Assembly: GCF_030546645.1 (NCBI RefSeq)
Contig: NZ_JAUOTO010000004.1
Location: 496,001 to 560,000, forward strand
From: Flavitalea plasmicola
GTDB lineage: Bacteria; Bacteroidota; Bacteroidia; Chitinophagales; Chitinophagaceae
Direction: 5' to 3'
Length of the DNA: 64,000 bases
Part shown: in pieces, positions 17,543 through 24,612 of the stretch
How the letters are laid out: each line of letters begins with the position of its first letter
Numbering within the stretch: the stretch's first letter is position 1
Made by a program: the position numbers and the translations under genes
Notes under the pieces: model-generated
What the model was told of the DNA's origin: nothing
The model's database searches: none
Seen by the model: the letters and a program-made list of their open reading frames with translations, nothing else

Positions 17543-17890
17543 ATGGAAGCAGTAGCCAAATTGAGAAATAACCCGACGTCGCCCCGTAAGATGCGTTTAC
17601 TGGCCGATGAGATCCGCGGTCTGAATGTTGAGAAAGCGCTGGCTTTACTCGAGCATCATCCTCAGCATTCCTCCACACCGCTGCATAAGCTGTTGTGGTC
17701 TGCCGTAAAGAACTGGGAACAGAAGAATGAAGGAAAGAGCGCGGCCGATGCCAGCCTGATCGTCAAGACCGTATTCGTGGACGGCGGCAGGACGTTGAAG
17801 CGTATGCGTCCGGCTCCTCAGGGTCGTGGTTACCGTGTTCGCAAGCGCAGCAATCACGTAACGATCATCGTGGATTCAAAAATAAATTGA
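17543..17890 (+). CDS. rplV: 50S ribosomal protein L22
   Basis: The 115-residue product begins [36 protein letters not shown] and ends with the extended hairpin ([33 protein letters not shown]) that lines the narrowest part of the exit tunnel. Macrolide-resistance changes occur in this loop in other bacteria. Length and operon position are normal. Confidence 0.96.
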   Translation: MEAVAKLRNNPTSPRKMRLLADEIRGLNVEKALALLEHHPQHSSTPLHKLLWSAVKNWEQKNEGKSAADASLIVKTVFVDGGRTLKRMRPAPQGRGYRVRKRSNHVTIIVDSKIN

Positions 17891-17911
17891 TAAAACTTAT
17901 TAAACGATAAT

Positions 17912-18736
17912 ATGGGTCAGAAAACAAATCCTATCGGGGCCAGGTTAGGGATCATTCGTGGTTGGGAATCCAACTGGTACGGCAGCAAGAAAGATTATGC
18001 TACCAAGTTGATCGAGGACAACAAGATCAGAACCTACCTGAACGCCCGTATCAATAAGGGTGGGATTGCGAAGATCGTTATCGAGCGTACGCTGAATAAG
18101 CTGATCGTGACGATACACACTTCCAAGCCTGGTATCATCATCGGCAAAGGCGGTGGTGAAGTAGACCGTATCAAGGAAGAGCTGAAGAAGCTCACCGGCA
18201 AGGATGATGTCCAGATCAATATCCTGGAGATCCGTCGTCCTGAGCTGGATGCCAATATCGTGGGGGACACCATTGCCCGCCAGATAGAGAATCGTATCAA
18301 CTACAAGCGCGCCATTAAGATGGCCATTGCTTCTGCTCTCCGCATGGGTGCCGAAGGTATCAAGATAAAGGTAGCCGGCCGTTTGGGTGGCGCTGAGATC
18401 GCCCGTACCGAGGAGATCAAGCAGGGAAGGACGCCGCTGCATACGCTCCGTATGGACATTGATTATGCGAATGTATTTGCGCTGACCGTATATGGAAAGA
18501 TCGGTATTAAAGTATGGATCTGTAAAGGTGAGGTACTGGCTAAGAGGGATCTGAATCCGAATTTCGTCGGAGGCAAGACCGATGTCAGCGACAGAAGGGA
18601 AAGAAGGGAAGGTGAGCATGGTCATGGTGGTGGTCATCGTGACGACCGCAGAGGTGGTGGAGACCGTGATCGCAGGGGCGGCGGCGCCGGTGGAGATCGC
18701 AGAGGCGGCGGTGGTGGAAGAGGCGGAAGGCATTAA
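17912..18736 (+). CDS. rpsC: 30S ribosomal protein S3 with a Gly/Arg/His-rich tail
   Basis: The 274-residue product begins [18 protein letters not shown]. It contains the KH domain ([26 protein letters not shown]) and the C-terminal S3 domain ([49 protein letters not shown]). S3 sits at the mRNA entry site and has helicase-like activity. The last 45 or so residues, coded from about 18590 to 18733, are an added tail with RGGG and DRRGGG repeats plus His-rich pieces ([12 protein letters not shown]). This tail is low-complexity, strongly positive and likely disordered, like RGG RNA-binding tails. S3 proteins without it end near residue 220-235. Confidence 0.95.
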   Translation: MGQKTNPIGARLGIIRGWESNWYGSKKDYATKLIEDNKIRTYLNARINKGGIAKIVIERTLNKLIVTIHTSKPGIIIGKGGGEVDRIKEELKKLTGKDDVQINILEIRRPELDANIVGDTIARQIENRINYKRAIKMAIASALRMGAEGIKIKVAGRLGGAEIARTEEIKQGRTPLHTLRMDIDYANVFALTVYGKIGIKVWICKGEVLAKRDLNPNFVGGKTDVSDRRERREGEHGHGGGHRDDRRGGGDRDRRGGGAGGDRRGGGGGRGGRH

Positions 18737-18783
18737 TAATTGAGGACATTAACAACTGAGATAAATCTCGAAAATAATTCAAG

Positions 18784-19203
18784 ATGTTACAACCCAAAAG
18801 AACAAAGCATAGGAAAGCACAGAAAGGTCGCATTCGTGAGACTGCTAAAAGAGGTGATACTATTTCCTTTGGTTCGTATGCTTTGAAATCGCTGGAAGCG
18901 ATCTGGCTGACCAATCGCCAACTGGAAGCTGCCCGTCAGGCCCTGACGCGTGCGATGAAGCGTGAAGGGAATGTATGGATCCGTGTTTTCCCCGACAAGC
19001 CTATTACCAAGAAGCCGTTGGAAGTGCGTATGGGTAAAGGTAAGGGTAACCCTGAATACTGGGCTGCGGTGGTGGAGCCGGGACGTATCCTTTTCGAAGC
19101 CGACGGTGTTCCCCTGGCTGTAGCGAAGGAAGCATTGGAACTGGCTGCACAGAAGCTGCCGATCAAGACGAAGTTCATCGTGCGCCGGGACGTCGTAGCC
19201 TAG
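18784..19203 (+). CDS. rplP: 50S ribosomal protein L16
   Basis: The 139-residue product begins [16 protein letters not shown]. It contains [44 protein letters not shown] and [29 protein letters not shown]16 organises the A-site tRNA pocket of the 50S subunit. Its TAG stop overlaps the first of a string of small hairpins that fill the gap before rpmC. Confidence 0.96.
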   Translation: MLQPKRTKHRKAQKGRIRETAKRGDTISFGSYALKSLEAIWLTNRQLEAARQALTRAMKREGNVWIRVFPDKPITKKPLEVRMGKGKGNPEYWAAVVEPGRILFEADGVPLAVAKEALELAAQKLPIKTKFIVRRDVVA

Positions 19204-19287
19204 CCGACCAAATGTCGGCTGCCCGAAGGGCCGACATAAGATCGGGAGGACCGAAGGTCCGCGTGAGTTGGGCCTCGCAAGCGAGGC
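19202..19287. repeat. String of small palindromes between rplP and rpmC
   Basis: Four hairpins occur in 86 bases: AGCCGAC/GTCGGCT (19202-19220), GCCC-GAA-GGGC (19221-19231), GGACC-GAA-GGTCC (19248-19260) and GCCTCGC-AA-GCGAGGC (19272-19287). Two share the core CCGAAGG, a CC/GG-closed GAA triloop. The same type recurs between rpmC and rpsQ, in the rpsJ-rplC spacer and near the tRNA at 38.8 kb. The first arm starts with the AG of the rplP stop codon. Confidence 0.7.
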
Positions 19288-19320
19288 GAAGTAAAACAAG
19301 AACAGTAAAAAGTTTATAAA

Positions 19321-19533
19321 ATGTCAAAGAGAATCGATTTTGTAAATAGCCTGAAGGACCTGAATGAAGCGGATCTGAAAGCCCGTATCCAGGAAGATGA
19401 GCTGCGGTTGAAGAAGCTGGAGTTCGCGCATGCCATCTCTCCGCTGGAAAACCCGATGAGCATTCGCTCTTTGAGAAAGGACGTAGCCCGGCTGAAGACT
19501 GCCCTTGGCCAGAAGAAAACTGTCAAGGCGTAA
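19321..19533 (+). CDS. rpmC: 50S ribosomal protein L29
   Basis: The 70-residue product (MSKRIDFVNSLKDLNEADLKARIQEDELRLKKLEFAHAISPLENP) forms the two-helix L29 bundle with the conserved L-x-K-L-x-F-x-H-A and NPM-x-IR-x-L-R-K-D-[VI]-A-R pattern. It binds near the tunnel exit beside L23. The upstream gap is 117 bases of small hairpins, long for this operon. Confidence 0.94.
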   Translation: MSKRIDFVNSLKDLNEADLKARIQEDELRLKKLEFAHAISPLENPMSIRSLRKDVARLKTALGQKKTVKA

Positions 19534-19545
19534 AACACAAATAAC

Positions 19546-19575
19546 TGTCCTTCGGACAACGAACCGAAGGTTCGT
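19546..19575. repeat. Paired triloop palindromes between rpmC and rpsQ
   Basis: TGTCC-TTC-GGACA (19546-19558) and ACGAACC-GAA-GGTTCGT (19559-19575) are directly adjacent. Both are perfect and belong to the CCTTCGG/CCGAAGG class. A looser CCCG...CGGG pair follows before the rpsQ start at 19640. Confidence 0.75.
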
Positions 19576-19639
19576 TTTGATAAAATGATCCCGTCCTTAA
19601 GGGCCGCGGGACCGTCAAAAAAGCAAAAAAGCAAAAACA

Positions 19640-19897
19640 ATGGTTGAAAGAAATTTGCGCAAAACAAGGATCGGGGTGGTGAAGAGCAATAAGATGGATA
19701 AGACCATCACAGTAGCTGTTGAAAGGAAAGTGAAGCACCCTATCTATGGTAAGTTCGTAAAAAAGACTACCAGCTTCCACGCTCATGATGAAAAGAATGA
19801 GTGCACCATCGGGGACATCGTAAGGATCATGGAGTCCCGTCCGCTGAGCAAGACTAAGCGGTGGCGCCTGGTGGAAGTCGTAGAGAAAGCGAAATAG
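19640..19897 (+). CDS. rpsQ: 30S ribosomal protein S17
   Basis: The 85-residue product begins [40 protein letters not shown]. It has the OB-fold strand [27 protein letters not shown] at the end. S17 is a primary 16S rRNA binding protein. After its TAG stop comes a 120-base gap occupied by an inverted pair of heptamer repeats. Confidence 0.96.
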   Translation: MVERNLRKTRIGVVKSNKMDKTITVAVERKVKHPIYGKFVKKTTSFHAHDEKNECTIGDIVRIMESRPLSKTKRWRLVEVVEKAK

Positions 19898-19903
19898 TTA
19901 TAC

Positions 19904-20012
19904 AGCTGCAAGCTACAAGCTCCAAGCCACAAGTTTGAGCGGGTAGATACAAAGCAGTTAAGATTTAATAAATTGATTCAGGCTTGCAGCTTGCAGCTTG
20001 AAACTAAAAGCT
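19904..20012. repeat. Inverted heptamer-repeat pair ending at the rplN start
   Basis: The left arm 19904-19931 has four units (AGCTGCA, AGCTACA, AGCTCCA, AGCCACA). The right arm 19985-20012 has reverse units (TGCAGCT, TGCAGCT, TGAAACT, AAAAGCT). The arms can pair across a 53-base loop. The right arm ends 6 bases before the rplN ATG (20019), so the ribosome-binding region lies in or next to the stem. Confidence 0.85.
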
Positions 20013-20018
20013 AAAAAA

Positions 20019-20387
20019 ATGATTCAGCAAGAAAGCAGACTAAATGTAGCTGATAACAGTGGTGCCAAGGAAGTATTATGCATCCGGGTACTGGGCAATA
20101 GTGGACAGGACTATGCCGGCATCGGCGATAAGATCGTTGTCACTGTAAAAGATGCATTGCCTTCAGGTGGAATTAAGAAGGGCACTGTCGCCAAAGCGGT
20201 GATCGTCCGTACCAAGAAAAAATTACGTCGTAAGGACGGCAGCTATATCAGCTTTGATGACAATGCGGTGGTATTGCTGAATACGTCCGATGAGCCCCGC
20301 GGCACACGTATTTTCGGACCTGTAGCAAGGGAGCTGCGTGACAAGGGATATATGAAGATCATCTCCCTGGCGCCTGAAGTACTTTAA
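20019..20387 (+). CDS. rplN: 50S ribosomal protein L14
   Basis: The product has 122 residues from ATG 20019 ([28 protein letters not shown]), the usual L14 length. An in-frame extension to 19998 lies in the repeat arm and was rejected. Other segments are [31 protein letters not shown] and [24 protein letters not shown]14 forms part of an intersubunit bridge. Its start is closely preceded by AAAAGCTAAAAAA, the end of a repeat arm, which could hide or supply the ribosome-binding site. Confidence 0.97.
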   Translation: MIQQESRLNVADNSGAKEVLCIRVLGNSGQDYAGIGDKIVVTVKDALPSGGIKKGTVAKAVIVRTKKKLRRKDGSYISFDDNAVVLLNTSDEPRGTRIFGPVARELRDKGYMKIISLAPEVL

Positions 20388-20389
20388 AC

Positions 20390-20486
20390 AGCTACAAGCT
20401 GCAAGCCTCAAGCCACAAGTGAGGGGCCGCAGTCAATTATAAAGTTAATATTCAAGCTTGCAGCTTGCAGCTTGAAGCTAAAAGCT
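20390..20486. repeat. Inverted heptamer-repeat pair ending at the rplX start
   Basis: The left arm 20390-20417 has AGCTACA, AGCTGCA, AGCCTCA and AGCCACA. The right arm 20452-20486 has TCAAGCT, TGCAGCT, TGCAGCT, TGAAGCT and AAAAGCT. The arms can pair over a 34-base loop. The right arm ends 5 bases before the rplX ATG (20492). It is nearly the same element as the one before rplN. Confidence 0.87.
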
Positions 20487-20491
20487 AAAAA

Positions 20492-20830
20492 ATGAGCAAC
20501 AGATTCAAACCCAAGTTTAATATCAAGAAAGGTGACAACGTAGTCGTTATCACCGGAGACGATAAGGACCCGAAAAAGGCCCGTAAGGTCCTGGAAGTTT
20601 TCCCGGACGAAGCCAAGGTCCTGGTCGAAGGGGTGAACATCGTTACCAAGCACACCAAGCCTTCTGCGCAGAACACCAAGGGTGGCATTGTAAAGAAGGA
20701 AGCTCCCATCCACATCTCCAACGTGCTGTTGTGGGATGCCAAGAGCGGTGGCGCTACCAAGGTCAAGCGTTCCAGGGAGAACGGAAAATTAGTTCGTGTT
20801 TCTAAAAAATCAGGGGAGGTTATCAAATGA
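20492..20830 (+). CDS. rplX: 50S ribosomal protein L24
   Basis: The 112-residue product contains the KOW motif near its start ([40 protein letters not shown]). It ends with [31 protein letters not shown]24 starts assembly of the 50S subunit. Its stop overlaps the rplE start as ATGA (20827-20830), so L5 translation is coupled to L24. Its own start lies beside a long repeat hairpin. Confidence 0.96.
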   Translation: MSNRFKPKFNIKKGDNVVVITGDDKDPKKARKVLEVFPDEAKVLVEGVNIVTKHTKPSAQNTKGGIVKKEAPIHISNVLLWDAKSGGATKVKRSRENGKLVRVSKKSGEVIK

Positions 20831-21396
20831 GTACTGCAAAATACACTCCGCGTCTGGCAGACAAGTACAAGAAAGAAGTTGTACCTGCCCTCATGAAGAA
20901 GTTCGGCTATGGCAGCATCATGCAGGCGCCGAAACTTGAAAAAATTTGTCTTAACCGTGGCGTCAATGGCGCTGTAACGGACAAGAAGCTGGTGGAAGTA
21001 GCTGTGGACGAGCTGACGCTGATCACCGGTCAGAAAGCCGTCACCACCCAGTCGAAGAAGGACATCTCCAACTTCAAACTGCGTAAGAACATGCCTATCG
21101 GAGCGCGTGTGACCCTTCGCGGAGAGAAGATGTATGAGTTCCTGGACCGTCTGGTATCCACCGCCCTGCCCCGTGTAAGGGACTTCAAGGGTGTGAACGA
21201 GAAATCTTTCGACGGCCGTGGCAACTATACTTTAGGTATCACCGAGCAGATCATCTTCCCCGAGGTAGACATCGACAAGGTGAACAAGATTACCGGTATG
21301 GACATCACTTTCGTGACCACTGCCGGCACCAATGAAGAGGCATATGAGCTGCTGAAAGAGCTGGGCATGCCTTTCCGTAACATCAGAAAAGACTAA
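20827..21396 (+). CDS. rplE: 50S ribosomal protein L5
   Basis: The 189-residue product shows [109 protein letters not shown] in continuous agreement with L5. It binds 5S rRNA in the central protuberance. It starts inside the rplX stop by four bases, indicating translational coupling. Confidence 0.97.
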   Translation: MSTAKYTPRLADKYKKEVVPALMKKFGYGSIMQAPKLEKICLNRGVNGAVTDKKLVEVAVDELTLITGQKAVTTQSKKDISNFKLRKNMPIGARVTLRGEKMYEFLDRLVSTALPRVRDFKGVNEKSFDGRGNYTLGITEQIIFPEVDIDKVNKITGMDITFVTTAGTNEEAYELLKELGMPFRNIRKD

Positions 21397-21418
21397 AACT
21401 TTTAAAACGTTATAAAAC

Positions 21419-21688
21419 ATGGCTAAAGAGTCAGTAAAGGCTAGACAAAGAAAAAGGGAAGCGCTGGCAGCTAAGTATGCTGAGAAGCGCGCCGCTTTAA
21501 AAGCCGCCGGCGATTACAAGGCACTGGATCTCCTTCCGAGGAATGCTTCCCCGGTGAGGTTGAAGAATCGTTGCCAGTTGACGGGCCGCCCCAGGGGTTA
21601 TATCCGGTATTTCGGGATCTCCAGGGTGATCTTCCGCGACATGGCGCTCCAGGGCAAGATCCCGGGTGTGAAGAAGGCAAGCTGGTAG
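21419..21688 (+). CDS. rpsN: 30S ribosomal protein S14, zinc-free form
   Basis: The 89-residue product ([89 protein letters not shown]) is the longer form without the two CxxC zinc motifs. It retains only one Cys. S14 joins the 30S head late in assembly. Position between rplE and rpsH is standard. Confidence 0.95.
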   Translation: MAKESVKARQRKREALAAKYAEKRAALKAAGDYKALDLLPRNASPVRLKNRCQLTGRPRGYIRYFGISRVIFRDMALQGKIPGVKKASW

Positions 21689-21759
21689 ATTCCGGCTAGA
21701 TATCATTGGATATCGCATTGTAAAAAAATTTTTTGAAAACGTATAATTGAATATAAACA

Positions 21760-22158
21760 ATGGTTACTGATCCAATAGCAGACTTTCTGACAAGAATCCG
21801 TAATGCGCAGATGGCGAATCACCGTATCGTGGAGATACCTGCTTCCAACCTGAAGAAGCGTATGACCGAGATCCTTTACGACAAGGGCTATATCCTGAAA
21901 TATAAGTTCGAGGACGACAGCAAGCAAGGCGTGATCAAGATCGCTTTGAAGTATGATCCTTCCACGAAAGAGCCGGCGATCAAATCCCTTGAGAGGATCA
22001 GCCGTCCGGGTCTGCGTACGTATGCCAGCCCTTCCGAGTTCAAGCGTGTAAAGAACGGTCTGGGTGTAGCGATCATCTCCACTTCCAAAGGGGTGATGAC
22101 AGACAAGGAAGCAAAGCTGCAGAATGTAGGCGGAGAAGTTCTTTGCTACGTATATTAG
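21760..22158 (+). CDS. rpsH: 30S ribosomal protein S8
   Basis: The 132-residue product begins [45 protein letters not shown]. It ends with the S8 signature [34 protein letters not shown]8 is a primary 16S rRNA binder, and in E. coli it represses the spc operon by binding its mRNA near rplE. Whether that control exists here cannot be read from the sequence. Confidence 0.96.
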   Translation: MVTDPIADFLTRIRNAQMANHRIVEIPASNLKKRMTEILYDKGYILKYKFEDDSKQGVIKIALKYDPSTKEPAIKSLERISRPGLRTYASPSEFKRVKNGLGVAIISTSKGVMTDKEAKLQNVGGEVLCYVY

Positions 22159-22251
22159 TCGACAAACGGCGCCTGGCACATTAAGCCCGTCCTATACAGG
22201 CTGACCGGCCGGCGACCGAAACAATAATAAATAACTACAAAGTATAATACT

Positions 22252-22806
22252 ATGTCTCGTATAGGTAAAAAGCCGGTGGTCCTTCCCAAAGGTGTGACTG
22301 TGACCGTAGGAACGGATAATGTCCTGGTAGTAAAAGGTCCCAAAGGGGAATTGAAGCAGGAAATCGATCGTGATATCAAGATCGACGTAAAAGAAGGAGA
22401 GATCGAATTTGTCCGCCCTACCGACCAGATCCGTCACCGTGCCCTGCATGGTCTCTATCGTAGCCTTGCCGCCAATATGGTGAAGGGCGTAACTGATGGA
22501 TATAAGAGGCAGCTGGAACTGATCGGTGTAGGTTTCAAGGCTTCCAACCAGGGCAATATCCTGGACCTGGCCCTTGGATACTCCCACAACATCATTTTCG
22601 AGATCCCCAAGGAGCTGAAACTGGCTACCTCCCAGGAGAAAGGTGAAAACCCCAAGATTACCCTGGAAGGTGTTGACAAGCAGCTGATCGGACAGGTGGC
22701 CGCCAAGATCCGCGGTTTGCGTAAGCCTGAGCCGTACAAAGGAAAGGGTGTGCGTTATGTGGGTGAAGTTGTTCGCAAGAAGGCTGGTAAGGCTGCTGGC
22801 AAGTAA
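22252..22806 (+). CDS. rplF: 50S ribosomal protein L6
   Basis: The 184-residue product begins MSRIGKKPVVLPKGVTVTV. It has two similar L6 halves and the C-terminal signature with PEPYKGKGVRYVGEVVRKKAGKAAGK. L6 lies near the GTPase-associated centre and the sarcin-ricin loop. A single-arm heptamer array starts 5 bases after its stop. Confidence 0.96.
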   Translation: MSRIGKKPVVLPKGVTVTVGTDNVLVVKGPKGELKQEIDRDIKIDVKEGEIEFVRPTDQIRHRALHGLYRSLAANMVKGVTDGYKRQLELIGVGFKASNQGNILDLALGYSHNIIFEIPKELKLATSQEKGENPKITLEGVDKQLIGQVAAKIRGLRKPEPYKGKGVRYVGEVVRKKAGKAAGK

Positions 22807-22811
22807 TCATC

Positions 22812-22846
22812 AGCTGCGAGCTGCAAGCTGCAAGCTACAAGCTGCA
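22812..22846. repeat. Five tandem heptamers between rplF and rplR
   Basis: AGCTGCG, AGCTGCA, AGCTGCA, AGCTACA and AGCTGCA occur in direct register, then decay to AGCAAGG. No inverted partner precedes rplR, 64 bases further on. Confidence 0.82.
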
Positions 22847-22909
22847 AGCAAGGTTTAAATTAAGAGTAACAAGGTCCTGGCTGGAATCAGGGCTGCTAAA
22901 TAAATAACA

Positions 22910-23263
22910 ATGGCTACGAAATTAGAAAGAAGACAAAAGATCAGGTTTGGCATCCGTAAGAAGGTTATCGGAACCTCTCAGAAGCCGAGGTTGTCGGTGT
23001 TCAGGAGCAATAGCGACATCTATGCACAGCTGATCGACGACAGCGAAGGCAAGACGCTGGCTGCCGCCTCTTCCAGGGACAAGGACATCGCCGCTCAGAA
23101 ACTTCCGAAAGTGGAAAAAAGCAAGTTGGTAGGCCAGGCAATCGCCCGGAAAGCCAGCGAGCTGGGTCTGAAAGACGTTACTTTCGATCGTGGCGGCAAC
23201 CTGTATCACGGCCGTGTAAAAGCCGTGGCAGAAGGCGCCCGCGAAGGCGGTCTGGTTTTTTAA
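22910..23263 (+). CDS. rplR: 50S ribosomal protein L18
   Basis: The 117-residue product contains [31 protein letters not shown] and a C-terminal [26 protein letters not shown]. It matches L18, which binds 5S rRNA with L5 in the central protuberance. Length and position between rplF and rpsE are normal. Confidence 0.96.
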   Translation: MATKLERRQKIRFGIRKKVIGTSQKPRLSVFRSNSDIYAQLIDDSEGKTLAAASSRDKDIAAQKLPKVEKSKLVGQAIARKASELGLKDVTFDRGGNLYHGRVKAVAEGAREGGLVF

Positions 23264-23299
23264 TAAAATACATAAACACAGCATTCGTAAATAACTACA

Positions 23300-23818
23300 A
23301 TGGCAAAAGTAATCTTAAACAGAGTTAAAGCCGGCGATCTGGAACTGAAGGAAAAGGTGGTTGCGATCAATCGCGTGGTAAAGACAACCAAGGGTGGCCG
23401 TGCATTCAGCTTCTCTGCATTGGTGGTAGTCGGTAACGAGAATGGCGTTGTCGGCCATGGTCTGGGTAAGGCCAAGGAAGTACAGGAAGCTATCACCAAG
23501 GGTATCGAAGATGCGAAGAAGAACCTGATCAAGGTGCCTGTGATGCATGGAACCATTCCTCATGATCAGCTGGCCAAGGAAGGCGCCGCCAAGGTATTGA
23601 TCAAGCCTGCCGCTCATGGTACGGGTGTGATCGCCGGAGGCAGCATGCGTGCTGTACTGGAGAGCGCCGGTGTAACGGACGTATTGGCCAAGTCTTTGGG
23701 TAGCGCTAACCCGCATAACGTGGTGAAAGCCACCTTCAGGGCATTGGCGTTGTTGAGAGAGCCCATCAATGTATCGAGGACGCGTCATATTTCATTAAAG
23801 AAAGTTTTCAACGGGTAA
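23300..23818 (+). CDS. rpsE: 30S ribosomal protein S5
   Basis: The 172-residue product shows the S5 double-stranded-RNA-like domain ([66 protein letters not shown]) and the C-terminal fold ([51 protein letters not shown]). S5 lies at the mRNA entry channel and affects accuracy. Position is normal. Confidence 0.97.
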   Translation: MAKVILNRVKAGDLELKEKVVAINRVVKTTKGGRAFSFSALVVVGNENGVVGHGLGKAKEVQEAITKGIEDAKKNLIKVPVMHGTIPHDQLAKEGAAKVLIKPAAHGTGVIAGGSMRAVLESAGVTDVLAKSLGSANPHNVVKATFRALALLREPINVSRTRHISLKKVFNG

Positions 23819-23845
23819 TGCCGGGGGAGCACAAATAATACAGCT

Positions 23846-24028
23846 ATGGCAAAGATCAGGATAACACAAGTTAAGAGCGGCATCGACCGGCCCGAGCGTC
23901 AGAAACTGACCTTGAAAGCGCTTGGTCTCAACAAGATGCATGCCACTAAAGAAGTGGAAGCTACTCCGCAGATACTGGGTATGGTCCGTAAAGTGGAGCA
24001 CCTGGTGACCGTGGTAGAGGTGAAATAA
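23846..24028 (+). CDS. rpmD: 50S ribosomal protein L30
   Basis: The 60-residue product (MAKIRITQVKSGIDRPERQKLTLKALGLNKMHATKEVEATPQILGMVRKVEHLVTVVEV) is a full-length L30 with the RQ-x-TL-x-ALGL-x-K signature. It lies 27 bases after rpsE and 55 before rplO. Confidence 0.96.
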   Translation: MAKIRITQVKSGIDRPERQKLTLKALGLNKMHATKEVEATPQILGMVRKVEHLVTVVEVK

Positions 24029-24083
24029 TTATTCATTTAAAAAGCGAGGGGAGACAACCCCGAACGAGTAAAAATCAACAGTC

Positions 24084-24533
24084 ATGAACTTACACACGAT
24101 CAGGCCCGCCAAAGGAGCCACACATAAGCAAAAACGTTTAGGCCGCGGTGAAGCTTCCGGTAAAGGCGGAACTTCTACAAAAGGTAACAAAGGTGGACAG
24201 AGCCGTGCTGGTTATCAACGCAAAATGGCGCATGAAGGCGGCCAGATGCCGATCCAGAGAAGGCTTCCCAAACGCGGATTCCACAATATCCACCGGGTGG
24301 AATACAAAGTGTTCAACCTGGGCCAGATAGACCAGCTGGCGGAAAAGTACGGTATCTCTGAATTCTCTCCTGAGAACTTGTATATCAACGGATTAATCGC
24401 TCAGAACGACCTGGTTAAGGTGCTCGGCAATGGCGAGCTGAAAGCTAAATTGACCTTCAAGGTCAACGCGGTCAGCGAAAAGGCCAAAGCTGCCATTGAA
24501 GGAGCCGGCGGGACGATAGAAATTCTGAAGTAA
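24084..24533 (+). CDS. rplO: 50S ribosomal protein L15
   Basis: The 149-residue product begins MNLHTIRPAKGATHKQKRLGRGEASGKGGTSTKGNKGGQSRAGYQ, the Gly/Lys-rich L15 arm that enters the 50S core. A globular C-terminal domain follows (EFSPENLYINGLI, KAKAAIEGAGGTIEILK). A terminator-like hairpin starts 18 bases after its stop and separates it from secY. Confidence 0.96.
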   Translation: MNLHTIRPAKGATHKQKRLGRGEASGKGGTSTKGNKGGQSRAGYQRKMAHEGGQMPIQRRLPKRGFHNIHRVEYKVFNLGQIDQLAEKYGISEFSPENLYINGLIAQNDLVKVLGNGELKAKLTFKVNAVSEKAKAAIEGAGGTIEILK

Positions 24534-24551
24534 TTTTTATGTAACTTGCAT

Positions 24552-24577
24552 AGACGCATCTGCCATGCGTCTTTTTT
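24552..24577 (+). terminator. Terminator-like hairpin between rplO and secY
   Basis: AGACGCAT (24552-24559), loop CTGCC, ATGCGTCT (24565-24572) and a T run to 24577. It has the form of an intrinsic terminator inside the operon and lies 36 bases before the secY start, so it may lower or gate secY expression. Confidence 0.65.
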
Positions 24578-24612
24578 GCATTGCTCAGAGAACCCAAAAA
24601 TTAGATTGTTCC

